This document shows, piece after piece, positions 1-6,732 of a stretch of DNA of 19,389 nucleotides (within the stretch, counting starts at the first letter, position 1; every line of letters starts with the position of its first letter). A program made the position numbers and the translations under genes. The DNA lies in the NCBI GenBank assembly GCA_005885325.1, contig VAYX01000068.1, positions 1-19,389 on the forward strand, in the 5' to 3' direction. The notes under the pieces are model-generated. The model was not told the origin of the DNA and did not search any database. It saw nothing but the letters and a program-made list of their open reading frames with translations. Source of the stretch: Actinomycetota bacterium. Its GTDB lineage: Bacteria > Actinomycetota > UBA4738 > HRBIN12.

Positions 1-42
1 CACCTGCTCCGCCCGGCACAGCAGGCAGTCGTCATCACTCAC
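1..42 (-). CDS. Possible 5' end of a minus-strand gene (partial, runs off window)
   Basis: On the minus strand a GTG at 42-40 opens a frame that stays open to the window edge and reads MSDDDCLLCRAEQV. It overlaps the DUF192 stop codon, as translationally coupled genes often do. The C-x2-C pair near the N-terminus could be a metal-binding knuckle, but 14 codons are too few to name a family. No clear Shine-Dalgarno sequence precedes the GTG. An ATG at 35-33 in another frame is an alternative. I am unsure that this is a gene. Confidence 0.28.
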   Translation of the reverse strand, partial: MSDDDCLLCRAEQV

Positions 43-508
43 TGAGGAGTCGGTACTCAAGGGTGTCTCCGACCTCCACGCCCAGGCGTTCGAAAGCTCC
101 GCGGCTCATCTCGATGGCTCCGACGTACGGGGCCGATGCTCGGTACACGGGGCACGGATCCTCGCGACATGGCCGCATGTCGAGGATATCGATGATCCGC
201 CCGTCGCCCTGCCAGAACAGGATCGACAGTGGGATCAGCGTGTCCTTCATCCAGAACGCGGCCGTGGTCTCCTGATCGAACACGAACGCCATGCCCCCAT
301 CCGGCGGGAGGGAGGTCCGGCCCATCAAGCCATGCGCCTGAGCCTCGGAGGTCCGGGCCACCTGGAGGTCCTGGAGCTCGATGGTCCCACCGGCCGTCCG
401 AATCCGGACGAGGATCCTGTTCCCCGCGGCCCCGTGAATCGGCTCCCCGCCGTTCGCGCAGGCGGCCAGGGCCAACACGACGAGGCCGACCAACGCCATC
501 CTCCGCAT
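35..508 (-). CDS. DUF192 family lipoprotein
   Basis: This 157-aa protein starts with a lipoprotein signal peptide: MRRM, a hydrophobic stretch at about residues 5-16, and the lipobox L14-A15-A16-C17. It should therefore be exported and anchored to the membrane by a lipidated Cys17. Residues of about 32-154 form a DUF192 domain, recognised by the GLMGRTSLPPDGGMAFVF block, the FWMKDTLIPLSI block and the late GAIEMSRGAFERLGVEVGD block. The biochemical role of DUF192 is not settled. The gene is divergent from the tRNA/tuf cluster and is probably not part of its regulation. The ATG at 508-506 is chosen because it gives the full signal peptide; M4 is a possible alternative start. Sequence upstream of the start has no strong Shine-Dalgarno site. 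Confidence 0.85.
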   Translation of the reverse strand: MRRMALVGLVVLALAACANGGEPIHGAAGNRILVRIRTAGGTIELQDLQVARTSEAQAHGLMGRTSLPPDGGMAFVFDQETTAAFWMKDTLIPLSILFWQGDGRIIDILDMRPCREDPCPVYRASAPYVGAIEMSRGAFERLGVEVGDTLEYRLLSE

Positions 509-545
509 CGGGCCATGGTCCCACGGAGCCTGCGGAAGAGGTTGC

Positions 546-551
546 TATCAT
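546..551 (+). promoter_or_regulatory. Candidate -10 box ahead of tRNA-Thr
   Basis: TATCAT lies 14 nt before the first base of tRNA-Thr, a sensible distance for a promoter that makes a short 5' leader. No convincing -35 hexamer is visible 16-19 nt upstream, so this is only a candidate. If real, it would drive the tRNA-Thr/tRNA-Met/tuf transcript. It also lies in the short divergent gap to the DUF192 gene. Confidence 0.3.
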
Positions 552-565
552 CGCGGCTGCCACAC

Positions 566-638
566 GCCGGGGTAGCTCAGTCGGCAGAGCACCTCCATGG
601 TAAGGAGGGGGTCCGGGGTTCGATTCCCCGCCCCGGCT
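566..638 (+). tRNA. tRNA-Thr (anticodon GGT)
   Basis: A complete 73-nt cloverleaf folds by eye. The acceptor stem is GCCGGGG with CCCCGGC (566-572 with 631-637), followed by discriminator T638. The D arm is GCTC/GAGC, the anticodon stem CCTCC/GGAGG with loop ATGGTAA, and the T arm CGGGG/CCCCG with loop TTCGATT. Anticodon GGT at 599-601 reads the threonine codons ACC and ACU. The 3' CCA is not encoded (TCG follows), so it must be added by the CCA-adding enzyme. A tRNA-Thr(GGT) next to a tuf or secE/nusG locus is a recurrent bacterial arrangement. Confidence 0.97.
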
Positions 639-676
639 CGCAATCTGCTCAGGTCAGCGTGGCGGGGCCCCCGGCC

Positions 677-698
677 GTCGGTAGACTGTTCGACCGAC
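677..698 (+). promoter_or_regulatory. Candidate -10 box (TAGACT, 682-687) within an inverted repeat before tRNA-Met
   Basis: The 62-nt spacer between the tRNAs contains TAGACT at 682-687, a good actinobacterial-type -10 hexamer, which would put transcript start at about 694, just ahead of tRNA-Met at 701. The box overlaps an inverted repeat, GTCGGT (677-682) and ACCGAC (693-698), with a 10-nt spacer. The -35 region (about 659-664, GTGGCG) is weak. The repeat could instead be a processing hairpin between the two tRNAs. Confidence 0.33.
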
Positions 699-700
699 AG

Positions 701-772
701 GGCGGGGTAGCTCAGTGGCAGAGCAAGCGGCTCATAATCGCTGTGTCGCGGGTTCGAATCCCGCCCCCGCTA
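701..772 (+). tRNA. tRNA-Met (anticodon CAT), probably elongator
   Basis: A complete 72-nt cloverleaf is visible. The acceptor is GGCGGGG with CCCCGCT (701-707 with 765-771, first pair G-T), with discriminator A772. The D arm is GCTC/GAGC with a short loop. The anticodon stem AGCGG/TCGCT encloses loop CTCATAA, and the T arm is GCGGG/CCCGC around TTCGAAT. The anticodon CAT is at 733-735. The first acceptor pair is not the C1:A72 mismatch of initiator tRNA, so an elongator tRNA is favoured. An Ile2 tRNA with a modified CAT cannot be wholly excluded, but the acceptor sequence resembles elongator Met. CCA is not encoded. Confidence 0.93.
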
Positions 773-811
773 CGGAGCTACCCACAGCGAACACCCCAGG
801 AGGAACCTGAA

Positions 812-1996
812 GTGGCGAAGAAGAAGTTCGAGCGGACCAAGCCCCACGTGAACATCGGCACCATCGGCCACATCGACCACGGCAAGACCACGCTCACGGC
901 CGCGATCACCAAGGTCCTGGCGGAAAAGGGCCTGGCCGACTTCACCCCCTTCGACCAGATCGACAAGCCCCCCGAAGACCGCGAGCGGGGGATAACCATC
1001 GCCATCGCCCACGTGGAGTACCAGACCGAGCCCCGCCACTACGCCCACGTGGACTGCCCCGGGCACGCCGACTACATCAAGAACATGATCACCGGGGCGG
1101 CCCAGATGGACGGGGCCATCCTGGTGGTCTCCGCCGCCGATGGCCCCATGCCCCAGACCAGGGAGCACGTCCTCCTGGCCCGCCAGGTGAACGTCCCGGC
1201 CATCGTGGTGGCGCTCAACAAGGTGGACATGGTCGATGACCCCGAGCTGCTGGACCTGGTGGAGCTGGAGGTCCGAGAGCTGCTGTCCTCCTACGAGTTC
1301 CCCGGCGATGAGGTCCCGGTGATCCGCCTGTCGGCGCTGAAGGCCCTGGAGGGGGACGAGGAGGCCAAGGCCGGGGTGCTCGAGCTCATGAACGCCGTGG
1401 ACACCCACATCCCCGAGCCGGTCCGAGACGTCGACAAGCCCTTCCTCATGGCCATCGAGGACGTGTTCACCATCACCGGGAGAGGCACCGTGGTCACCGG
1501 ACGGGTGGAGCGGGGCACGCTGAAGAAGATGGGGGAGGTGGAGATCGTCGGGCTTCGCGACACCAAGAAGACCACGGCCACCGACCTGGAGATGTTCCGA
1601 AAGCTCCTGGACGATGTCCAGGCAGGCGACAACGTCGGCGTGCTGCTCCGGGGGATCGACAAGGAGGACGTGGAGCGGGGCCAGGTCCTGGCCAAGCCGG
1701 GGTCGATCACCCCGCACACCGACTTCTCCTCCCAGGTCTACGTGCTCTCCAAGGAGGAGGGGGGCCGACACACCCCGTTCTTCAACGGCTACAAGCCCCA
1801 GTTCTACTTCCGGACCACCGATGTGACCGGGACGCTTCACACCCCCGAGGGCGTGGAGATGGTGATGCCCGGCGACAACGTGGAGGTCACGGTGACCCTG
1901 GAGAAGCCCATCGCCATGGAGGAGGCCCTCCGCTTCGCCATCCGCGAGGGCGGACGCACCGTGGGGGCCGGCCGAGTGACCAAGATCGTGAAGTAG
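812..1996 (+). CDS. tuf: Translation elongation factor Tu
   Basis: EF-Tu is the cytoplasmic GTPase that delivers aminoacyl-tRNA to the ribosomal A site. The 394-aa protein has normal length. Visible motifs are the P-loop GHIDHGKT (19-26), switch I RERGITI (57-63), DCPGH (81-85) with the catalytic histidine, NKVD (136-139) and SAL (174-176), followed by the beta-barrel domains 2 and 3 ending in RTVGAGRVTKIVK. The GHIDHGKT and IAIAHVEYQTE sequences are of the actinobacterial style. I chose the GTG at 812 because AGGAGGA (798-804) lies 7 nt upstream and the product begins like other EF-Tu proteins; the frame is open much further upstream, but only by running through both tRNA genes. The gene sits directly between the tRNAs and rpsJ, without fusA. 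Confidence 0.98.
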   Translation: MAKKKFERTKPHVNIGTIGHIDHGKTTLTAAITKVLAEKGLADFTPFDQIDKPPEDRERGITIAIAHVEYQTEPRHYAHVDCPGHADYIKNMITGAAQMDGAILVVSAADGPMPQTREHVLLARQVNVPAIVVALNKVDMVDDPELLDLVELEVRELLSSYEFPGDEVPVIRLSALKALEGDEEAKAGVLELMNAVDTHIPEPVRDVDKPFLMAIEDVFTITGRGTVVTGRVERGTLKKMGEVEIVGLRDTKKTTATDLEMFRKLLDDVQAGDNVGVLLRGIDKEDVERGQVLAKPGSITPHTDFSSQVYVLSKEEGGRHTPFFNGYKPQFYFRTTDVTGTLHTPEGVEMVMPGDNVEVTVTLEKPIAMEEALRFAIREGGRTVGAGRVTKIVK

Positions 1997-2019
1997 GGAA
2001 GCGAGGGACGAGGGAGACC

Positions 2020-2328
2020 GTGGCCGGACCGAAGATCCGCATCAAGCTCAGAGCCTACGACCACCGGATGCTGGACGTGGCGGCTCGCGACATCGTCGAG
2101 CACGTCACGCGGACCGGCGCCAAGGTCGTCGGGCCGGTCCCGCTTCCCACCGAGCGCTCCATCTACACGGTGATCCGCTCGCCCCACAAGTACAAGGACT
2201 CGCGGGAGCACTTCCAGATGCTCACCCACAAGCGGCTGATCGACATCGTGGACGCCACCTCCAAGACGGTCCAGGAGCTCCAGCGCCTGAACCTGTCCGC
2301 CGGGGTCGACATCGAGATCAAGCTGTAG
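2020..2328 (+). CDS. rpsJ: 30S ribosomal protein S10
   Basis: S10 belongs to the head of the 30S subunit and, with NusB, also takes part in transcription antitermination. The 102-aa product has the family hallmarks: IRIKLRAYDHRMLD at the N-terminus, the VGPVPLPT loop and the IYTVIRSPHKYKDSREHF block. The GTG start is preceded by a purine-rich GAGGGAGA. It follows tuf after 23 nt and is followed by rplC after 2 nt, so it is the first ribosomal gene of the S10 block here. There is no long leader that could form the gammaproteobacterial L4-responsive attenuator. Confidence 0.98.
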   Translation: MAGPKIRIKLRAYDHRMLDVAARDIVEHVTRTGAKVVGPVPLPTERSIYTVIRSPHKYKDSREHFQMLTHKRLIDIVDATSKTVQELQRLNLSAGVDIEIKL

Positions 2329-2330
2329 CC

Positions 2331-2984
2331 ATGGCCGAGATCAAGGGCATCCTGGGAACGAAGCTGGGCATGACCCAGATCTTCGACGACACGCGGGCCA
2401 TCCCGGTCACCGTGATCAAGGCCGGGCCGTGCTTCGTGGCCCAGGTCAAGACGGAGGCAAAGGATGGCTACGAGGCCGTCCAGCTGGCGTTCGAGGAGCC
2501 CCGGTCCCACCAGCTCACCAAGCCGATGCAGGGGCACTTCGAAAAGCACGGAGCCCCTCCCGGCCGCCACGTGGTCGAGCTCCGCACCGAGGGCGCGGGC
2601 AACTACACGGCCGGCCAGGAGCTTCGGGCGGACATGTTCCAGGCGGGGGAGCTGGCGGACGTGGTCGGGGTCTCGAAGGGCAAGGGCTTCGCCGGCCCCA
2701 TGAAGCGACACGGCTTCAAGGGCCTGTCCTCGAGCCACGGGACGGAGCGCAAGCACCGATCGCCCGGGTCGATCGGTGCGTGCGCCACCCCATCCCGCGT
2801 GTTCAAGGGCATGCCGATGGCCGGCCAGATGGGCAATGAGCGGGTGACCGTCCTGAACCTCGAGGTGGTCCAGGCCGACGCCGAGCGCAACCTTCTGCTC
2901 CTGCGGGGGGCCGTGCCCGGACCGTCGGGCGGGCTGGTCATGGTCCGTTCGGCCGTGAAGGCCCCGGCGGGAGGCACTCCCTGA
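2331..2984 (+). CDS. rplC: 50S ribosomal protein L3
   Basis: L3 is an early-assembly protein of the large subunit whose loop reaches the peptidyl transferase centre. The 217-aa product has normal length. It starts KGILGTKLGMTQIFDD and carries the conserved central block KGKGFAGPMKRHGFKG followed by SSSHGTERKHRSPGSIG and GMPMAGQMG, the latter containing the glutamine that is methylated by PrmB in other bacteria. The ATG lies 2 nt after the rpsJ stop, and the gene shares one base with rplD (TGATG), which indicates coupled translation. Confidence 0.98.
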   Translation: MAEIKGILGTKLGMTQIFDDTRAIPVTVIKAGPCFVAQVKTEAKDGYEAVQLAFEEPRSHQLTKPMQGHFEKHGAPPGRHVVELRTEGAGNYTAGQELRADMFQAGELADVVGVSKGKGFAGPMKRHGFKGLSSSHGTERKHRSPGSIGACATPSRVFKGMPMAGQMGNERVTVLNLEVVQADAERNLLLLRGAVPGPSGGLVMVRSAVKAPAGGTP

Positions 2985-3679
2985 TGCCCAAGGTCCAGGT
3001 CGTCGACGCCTCCGGCAAGAAGGTGACGCAGCGCGAGCTGGCGCCCGAGGTCTTCGAGGCGAAGGTCAGCGTTCCACTCATGCACCAGGTGGTCGTGGCC
3101 GGGATGGCCGCGATCCGCCGGGGCAGCCATGCCACGAAGACCCGTGGCGACGTCTCCGGGGGGGGCCGCAAGCCCTGGCGCCAGAAGGGCACCGGCCGTG
3201 CTCGGCAGGGATCGATCCGGGCTCCCCAGTGGACCGGCGGCGGCGTGGCCCACGGCCCCCACCCTCGGGACCACTCCATGCGGGTCAACAAGAAGATGAA
3301 GCGAGGTGCGCTCCGCTCCGCGCTCACCGATGCGCTCACGTCGGGCAAGGTCTCCGTGGTTGACGACCTCCGGTTCGACGAGCCGAAGACCCGCCGCGCG
3401 GCCGAGGTGATCGAGGCCCTCGAGCTCGAGGGCGCCGTCCTGCTGGTGCTGCCGGGGCCATCGACCGACGGGATCGTGGAGCGATCCTTCCGCAACCTCG
3501 CATCCGTCCGCGTGGCGTACGTGCCCGCGCTCGGCGTGTACGAGGTGCTCGCCGCCGACCGCGTGCTGTTCACGCAGGGAGCCCTGGACGCGCTGGAGGG
3601 CCGGACCCAACCGGCGCAGGACCAGGCCGAGGCCCCGGCCGAGGTCCCGGCCGAGGATGCCGAGGAGGCCGAAGCATGA
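2984..3679 (+). CDS. rplD: 50S ribosomal protein L4 with acidic C-terminal tail
   Basis: L4 (231 aa) binds 23S rRNA, and its extended loop lines the peptide exit tunnel. The loop sequence is visible in TRGDVSGGGRKPWRQKGTGR followed by ARQGSIRAPQWTGGG (about residues 53-88). The core ends near GALDALEG. The last approximately 24 residues (208-231) are an Ala/Pro/Glu-rich acidic tail that is not part of the conserved fold. The start shares one base with the rplC stop, and the end overlaps the rplW ATG (ATGA). In gammaproteobacteria L4 represses the S10 operon; nothing in this sequence shows such a control. Confidence 0.97.
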   Translation: MPKVQVVDASGKKVTQRELAPEVFEAKVSVPLMHQVVVAGMAAIRRGSHATKTRGDVSGGGRKPWRQKGTGRARQGSIRAPQWTGGGVAHGPHPRDHSMRVNKKMKRGALRSALTDALTSGKVSVVDDLRFDEPKTRRAAEVIEALELEGAVLLVLPGPSTDGIVERSFRNLASVRVAYVPALGVYEVLAADRVLFTQGALDALEGRTQPAQDQAEAPAEVPAEDAEEAEA

Positions 3680-3966
3680 AGACGCCGCGCGACGTCATCT
3701 TCCGCCCGGTCGTCTCCGAGAAGTCCTACGGTGGCCTCGAGTCCAACGTGTACACGTTCCTCGTCGACCCGCGGGCCAACAAGACCGAGATCAAGGAAGC
3801 CATCCAGCAGATCTGGAACGTCCGCGTGGTCTCCGTGAACACGCTCAACCGACAGGGCAAGGTCAAGCGCCGCCGGTTCACGCAGGGCAAGCGGGCGGAC
3901 CAGAAGCGCGCCATCGTCAAGCTCGCCGAGGGCGACACCATCGAGATCTTCGAGACGGGGAAGTAG
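3676..3966 (+). CDS. rplW: 50S ribosomal protein L23
   Basis: L23 (96 aa) sits at the rim of the polypeptide exit tunnel, where trigger factor and SRP dock. The family pattern is clear: PRDVIFRPVVSEKSYG at the N-terminus, YTFLVDPRANKTEIKEAIQQ in the middle, and VVSVNTLNRQGKVKRR with the basic loop. The ATG overlaps the rplD stop as ATGA. rplB follows after 2 nt. Confidence 0.97.
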   Translation: MKTPRDVIFRPVVSEKSYGGLESNVYTFLVDPRANKTEIKEAIQQIWNVRVVSVNTLNRQGKVKRRRFTQGKRADQKRAIVKLAEGDTIEIFETGK

Positions 3967-3968
3967 CC

Positions 3969-4799
3969 ATGGCCATCCGCAAGTACAAGCCGACGACGCC
4001 GGGCCGCCGGGGGATGACCGGTTCGACCTTCGAGGAGGTCACGCGAGACCGCCCGGAGAAGTCGCTCGTGGCCAAGGGGCGCAACAAGGCCGGTCGGAAC
4101 ACGCACGGGCGCGTGACGGCCAGGCACCAAGGTGGCGGCAACAAACGCCGGTACCGGGTCATCGACTTCCGGCGAGACAAGGACGGCGTGCCGGCCAAGG
4201 TGGCGCACATCGAGTACGACCCCAACCGGACGGCCCGGATCGCCTTGCTGCACTACCTCGACGGCGAGAAGCGCTACATCCTTGCGCCGCAAGGATTGGA
4301 GGTGGGCGACACCGTGGTCTCCGGCGAGGGCGCGGACGTTCGCCCGGGGAACGCCCTGGCCCTTCGGAACATCCCCGTCGGGACGACGTTGCACGCCGTG
4401 GAGCTCAAGCCCGGTTCGGGCGCCCGCATGGCTCGCTCGGCGGGCACGAGCGTCCAGCTGATGGCGAAGGAAGGTCGGTACGCCACCGTTCGTTTGCCGT
4501 CGGGCGAGACGCGGTTGGTCGAGGCGACGTGCAGGGCCACGGTCGGCGTCGTGGGTAACCCCGAGCACGAGCTGATCCAGCTGGGCAAGGCCGGGCGCAA
4601 CCGGTGGCGGCGCAAGCGGCCCTCGGTCCGGGGCGTGGCCATGAACCCGGTGGATCACCCGCTCGGCGGCGGCGAGGGCAAGAGCTCCGGCGGCCGCCAC
4701 CCCACCTCGCCGTGGGGGAAGAAGGAAGGGCGGACGCGCAAGAAGAACAAGGCGTCGAACAAGCTCATCGTCCGTCGTCGTGGGAAGGGGCGTGGATAG
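3969..4799 (+). CDS. rplB: 50S ribosomal protein L2
   Basis: L2 (276 aa) is one of the most conserved 23S-binding proteins and is needed for subunit association and peptidyl transfer. It begins MAIRKYKPTTPGRRGMTGS, carries GRNKAGRNTHGRVTARHQGG, and ends with the signature GVAMNPVDHPLGGGEGKSSG followed by GRHPTSPWG, which includes the functionally important histidine. The start at 3969 gives the normal N-terminus; the open frame extends upstream but only in antiphase to rplW. A 2-nt gap separates it from both rplW and rpsS. Confidence 0.98.
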   Translation: MAIRKYKPTTPGRRGMTGSTFEEVTRDRPEKSLVAKGRNKAGRNTHGRVTARHQGGGNKRRYRVIDFRRDKDGVPAKVAHIEYDPNRTARIALLHYLDGEKRYILAPQGLEVGDTVVSGEGADVRPGNALALRNIPVGTTLHAVELKPGSGARMARSAGTSVQLMAKEGRYATVRLPSGETRLVEATCRATVGVVGNPEHELIQLGKAGRNRWRRKRPSVRGVAMNPVDHPLGGGEGKSSGGRHPTSPWGKKEGRTRKKNKASNKLIVRRRGKGRG

Positions 4800-4801
4800 C
4801 C

Positions 4802-5083
4802 ATGCCGAGGTCGATCAAGAAGGGCCCGTTCGTGGATGACCACCTGATGGTCCGGGTCATCGAGATGAACCGCCGCGGCGAGAAGAAGGTCGTGCGGACC
4901 TGGTCTCGCCGTTCGACGATCGTCCCGGAGATGGTTGGGCACACGATCGCCGTTCACGACGGACGAAAGCACGTGCCCATCTACGTGTCCGAGTCGATGG
5001 TCGGCCACAAGCTCGGAGAGTTCGCGCCAACCCGGACCTTCCGGTCCCACGCCCGGGCCGAGCGGAGCACGACGGTCAGGTAG
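4802..5083 (+). CDS. rpsS: 30S ribosomal protein S19
   Basis: S19 (93 aa) forms a dimer with S13 in the head of the 30S subunit and contacts the A-site region. The sequence shows MPRSIKKGPFVDDHL, RRSTIVPEMVGHTIAVHDGR and KLGEFAPTRTFRSHA, which define the family. The ATG at 4802 gives the standard length; the frame continues upstream inside rplB without meaning. It lies 2 nt after rplB and 3 nt before rplV. Confidence 0.98.
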   Translation: MPRSIKKGPFVDDHLMVRVIEMNRRGEKKVVRTWSRRSTIVPEMVGHTIAVHDGRKHVPIYVSESMVGHKLGEFAPTRTFRSHARAERSTTVR

Positions 5084-5086
5084 GAG

Positions 5087-5431
5087 ATGGAGGCCAAAGC
5101 GACGGTCAAATACGTGCGACTCTCGCCGATGAAGGCGCGGCGGATGGTCGACCTCATCCGGGGCCGACAGGTCGAAGAGGCCCGCCGGATCCTCCGGTTC
5201 GCGCCCCAGTCCGCGTCGCGTACCATCGAGAAGGCGCTGAACTCGGCGGTGGCGAACGCCGAGCAGGCGCCCGGGGTGGCGGCCCAGAACCTCATCGTCG
5301 ACCGGGCATGGGTGGACGAGGGCCCCACGCTCAAGCGGTGGCGGCCCCGGGCCTACGGCCGGGCGGCGAGGATCAGGAAGCGCACGTCGCACATCACGCT
5401 GATCGTGAAGTCGTTGGGAGAGGAACCCTAG
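5087..5431 (+). CDS. rplV: 50S ribosomal protein L22
   Basis: L22 (114 aa) contacts all 23S domains, and its beta-hairpin lines the exit tunnel near the macrolide site. Visible motifs are VRLSPMKARRMVDLIRG at residues 10-26, NSAVANAEQ in the middle, and the hairpin and tail sequence RPRAYGRAARIRKRTSHITL. Length is normal. The ATG comes 3 nt after the rpsS stop, and rpsC starts at the next base after the rplV stop. Confidence 0.98.
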   Translation: MEAKATVKYVRLSPMKARRMVDLIRGRQVEEARRILRFAPQSASRTIEKALNSAVANAEQAPGVAAQNLIVDRAWVDEGPTLKRWRPRAYGRAARIRKRTSHITLIVKSLGEEP

Positions 5432-6313
5432 ATGGGTCACAAGGTCAATCCGTACGGGCTCCGACTGGGAGTCATCTATACGTGGAAGTCCAATTGGTTC
5501 GGGGGCCGCGACTACGCGGAATCCCTGCACGAGGACGTCTGGATCCGCAAGCACATCCGCAGCCGCCTGTCCCGGGCCGGCATCTCCAGCATCGACATCG
5601 AGCGTAAAGGCGACCAGATCTGGGTGTTCATCCGCACGGCCCGCCCGGGCATCGTGATCGGCCGCAAGGGCGCCGAGGTCGACCGGATCCGCCGGGACAT
5701 CGAGCGGGTGACCAAGAAGCGGGTCGACGTGAAGGTCGAGGACATGAACTCGGCGGCCAGCCAGCTCAGGCCGGAGACCGACGGCACGCTGCTCGCCCAG
5801 GGTGTGGCCGAGCAGCTGGCCGGGAGGGTCTCCTTCCGCCGGGCCATGCGCCGGGGCGTCCAGACGGCTATGCGGGCCGGGGCCCTGGGCGTGCGGGTGC
5901 AGTGCGGGGGCCGCCTCGGCGGGACCGAGATGTCGCGCCGCGAGTGGTACCGCGAGGGCCGGGTCCCGCTGCATACCCTTCGGGCCCGCATCGACTTCGG
6001 CACGGCCGAGGCGAAGACCACCTTCGGGCAGATCGGGGTGAAGGTGTGGGTGTACCACGGCGACGAGATCCCGGCCGCGGAGAAGGAGACCGAGCTGGCC
6101 CGGGCCCGGGCGCTGGCGCACGTGTCGGCCGGAGGGGCCTCGACCGGCGCCCTGATCACGGACCGGGCCGAGGCCGAGGCCATCGAGACCGAGGAGCCGG
6201 CCGTCCCCGAGCCGAGCACCGAGAGTACCGAGGAGGTCGGCGAGGACGGGGCGGCTCCCGAGGTCCAGGCACCGGTCGAGGAAACGCCGGCCCCCGAAGG
6301 GAGCGAGGCCTGA
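5432..6313 (+). CDS. rpsC: 30S ribosomal protein S3 with long acidic C-terminal tail
   Basis: S3 lies at the mRNA entry channel of the 30S subunit. The core starts MGHKVNPYGLRLG and contains the KH-type RNA-binding motif GIVIGRKG (73-80) and the conserved RRAMRRGVQTAMRAGALGV block, ending at about residue 215 (GVKVWVYHGDEIP). The protein is 293 aa, about 60 longer than E. coli S3. Residues about 245-293 are strongly acidic and Pro/Ala-rich, with no predicted fold by eye. The ATG directly abuts the rplV stop, and the stop shares one base with the rplP start. Confidence 0.98.
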   Translation: MGHKVNPYGLRLGVIYTWKSNWFGGRDYAESLHEDVWIRKHIRSRLSRAGISSIDIERKGDQIWVFIRTARPGIVIGRKGAEVDRIRRDIERVTKKRVDVKVEDMNSAASQLRPETDGTLLAQGVAEQLAGRVSFRRAMRRGVQTAMRAGALGVRVQCGGRLGGTEMSRREWYREGRVPLHTLRARIDFGTAEAKTTFGQIGVKVWVYHGDEIPAAEKETELARARALAHVSAGGASTGALITDRAEAEAIETEEPAVPEPSTESTEEVGEDGAAPEVQAPVEETPAPEGSEA

Positions 6314-6732
6314 TGCTCGCCCCCAAGAAGGTCAAGCACCGCAAGGTCCATCGGGGCCGCATGCGGGGCCGGGCCAAGGGCGGGACCGAGGTGCACTTCG
6401 GTGACTACGGCTTGGTGGCCCTGCAGCCGGCGTGGATCACCAACCGCCAGATCGAGGCGGCCCGGGTGGCCATCACCAGGCACATCCGCCGTGGTGGCAA
6501 GGTGTGGATCAACATCTTCCCCGACAAGCCGTTCACCAAGAAGCCGGCCGAGACCCGGATGGGCTCGGGCAAGGGCAACCCGGAGGGCTGGGTCGCGGTG
6601 GTCAAGCCCGGCCGGGTGATGTTCGAGCTCTCGGGCGTCACCGAGCAGGTGGCCAAGGAAGCCATGAGCCGGGCGGCCCACAAGCTCCCCATCAAGACCA
6701 AGTTCATCAGCCGGGCGGGGGGTTCGGAGTGA
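6313..6732 (+). CDS. rplP: 50S ribosomal protein L16
   Basis: L16 (139 aa) helps to organise the A-site tRNA and the base of the L7/L12 stalk. It begins MLAPKKVKHRKVHRGRMRGR and contains GDYGLVALQPAWITNRQIEAAR and RMGSGKGNPEGWVAVVKPGR, all typical. The start is set by the TGATG overlap with rpsC and by family length; the frame is open upstream but unrelated. The stop codon overlaps the rpmC GTG (GTGA). Confidence 0.98.
   Translation: MLAPKKVKHRKVHRGRMRGRAKGGTEVHFGDYGLVALQPAWITNRQIEAARVAITRHIRRGGKVWINIFPDKPFTKKPAETRMGSGKGNPEGWVAVVKPGRVMFELSGVTEQVAKEAMSRAAHKLPIKTKFISRAGGSE

Noticed and set aside
332..811. N-terminal extension of the tuf frame by 160 codons
   Set aside because: The open frame runs through both tRNA genes and has no EF-Tu counterpart. 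The GTG at 812 has a good ribosome binding site and the exact family N-terminus.
770..1840. 356-codon minus-strand frame opposite tuf
   Set aside because: It is antisense to a highly conserved gene, and its composition (many His, Leu, Gly, Val, Asp) is the usual mirror of GC-rich coding sequence. No protein family is recognisable.
4655..6121. 488-codon minus-strand frame opposite rplB-rpsC
   Set aside because: It spans four certain genes on the other strand and has no domain signal. Long antisense frames are expected at this GC content.
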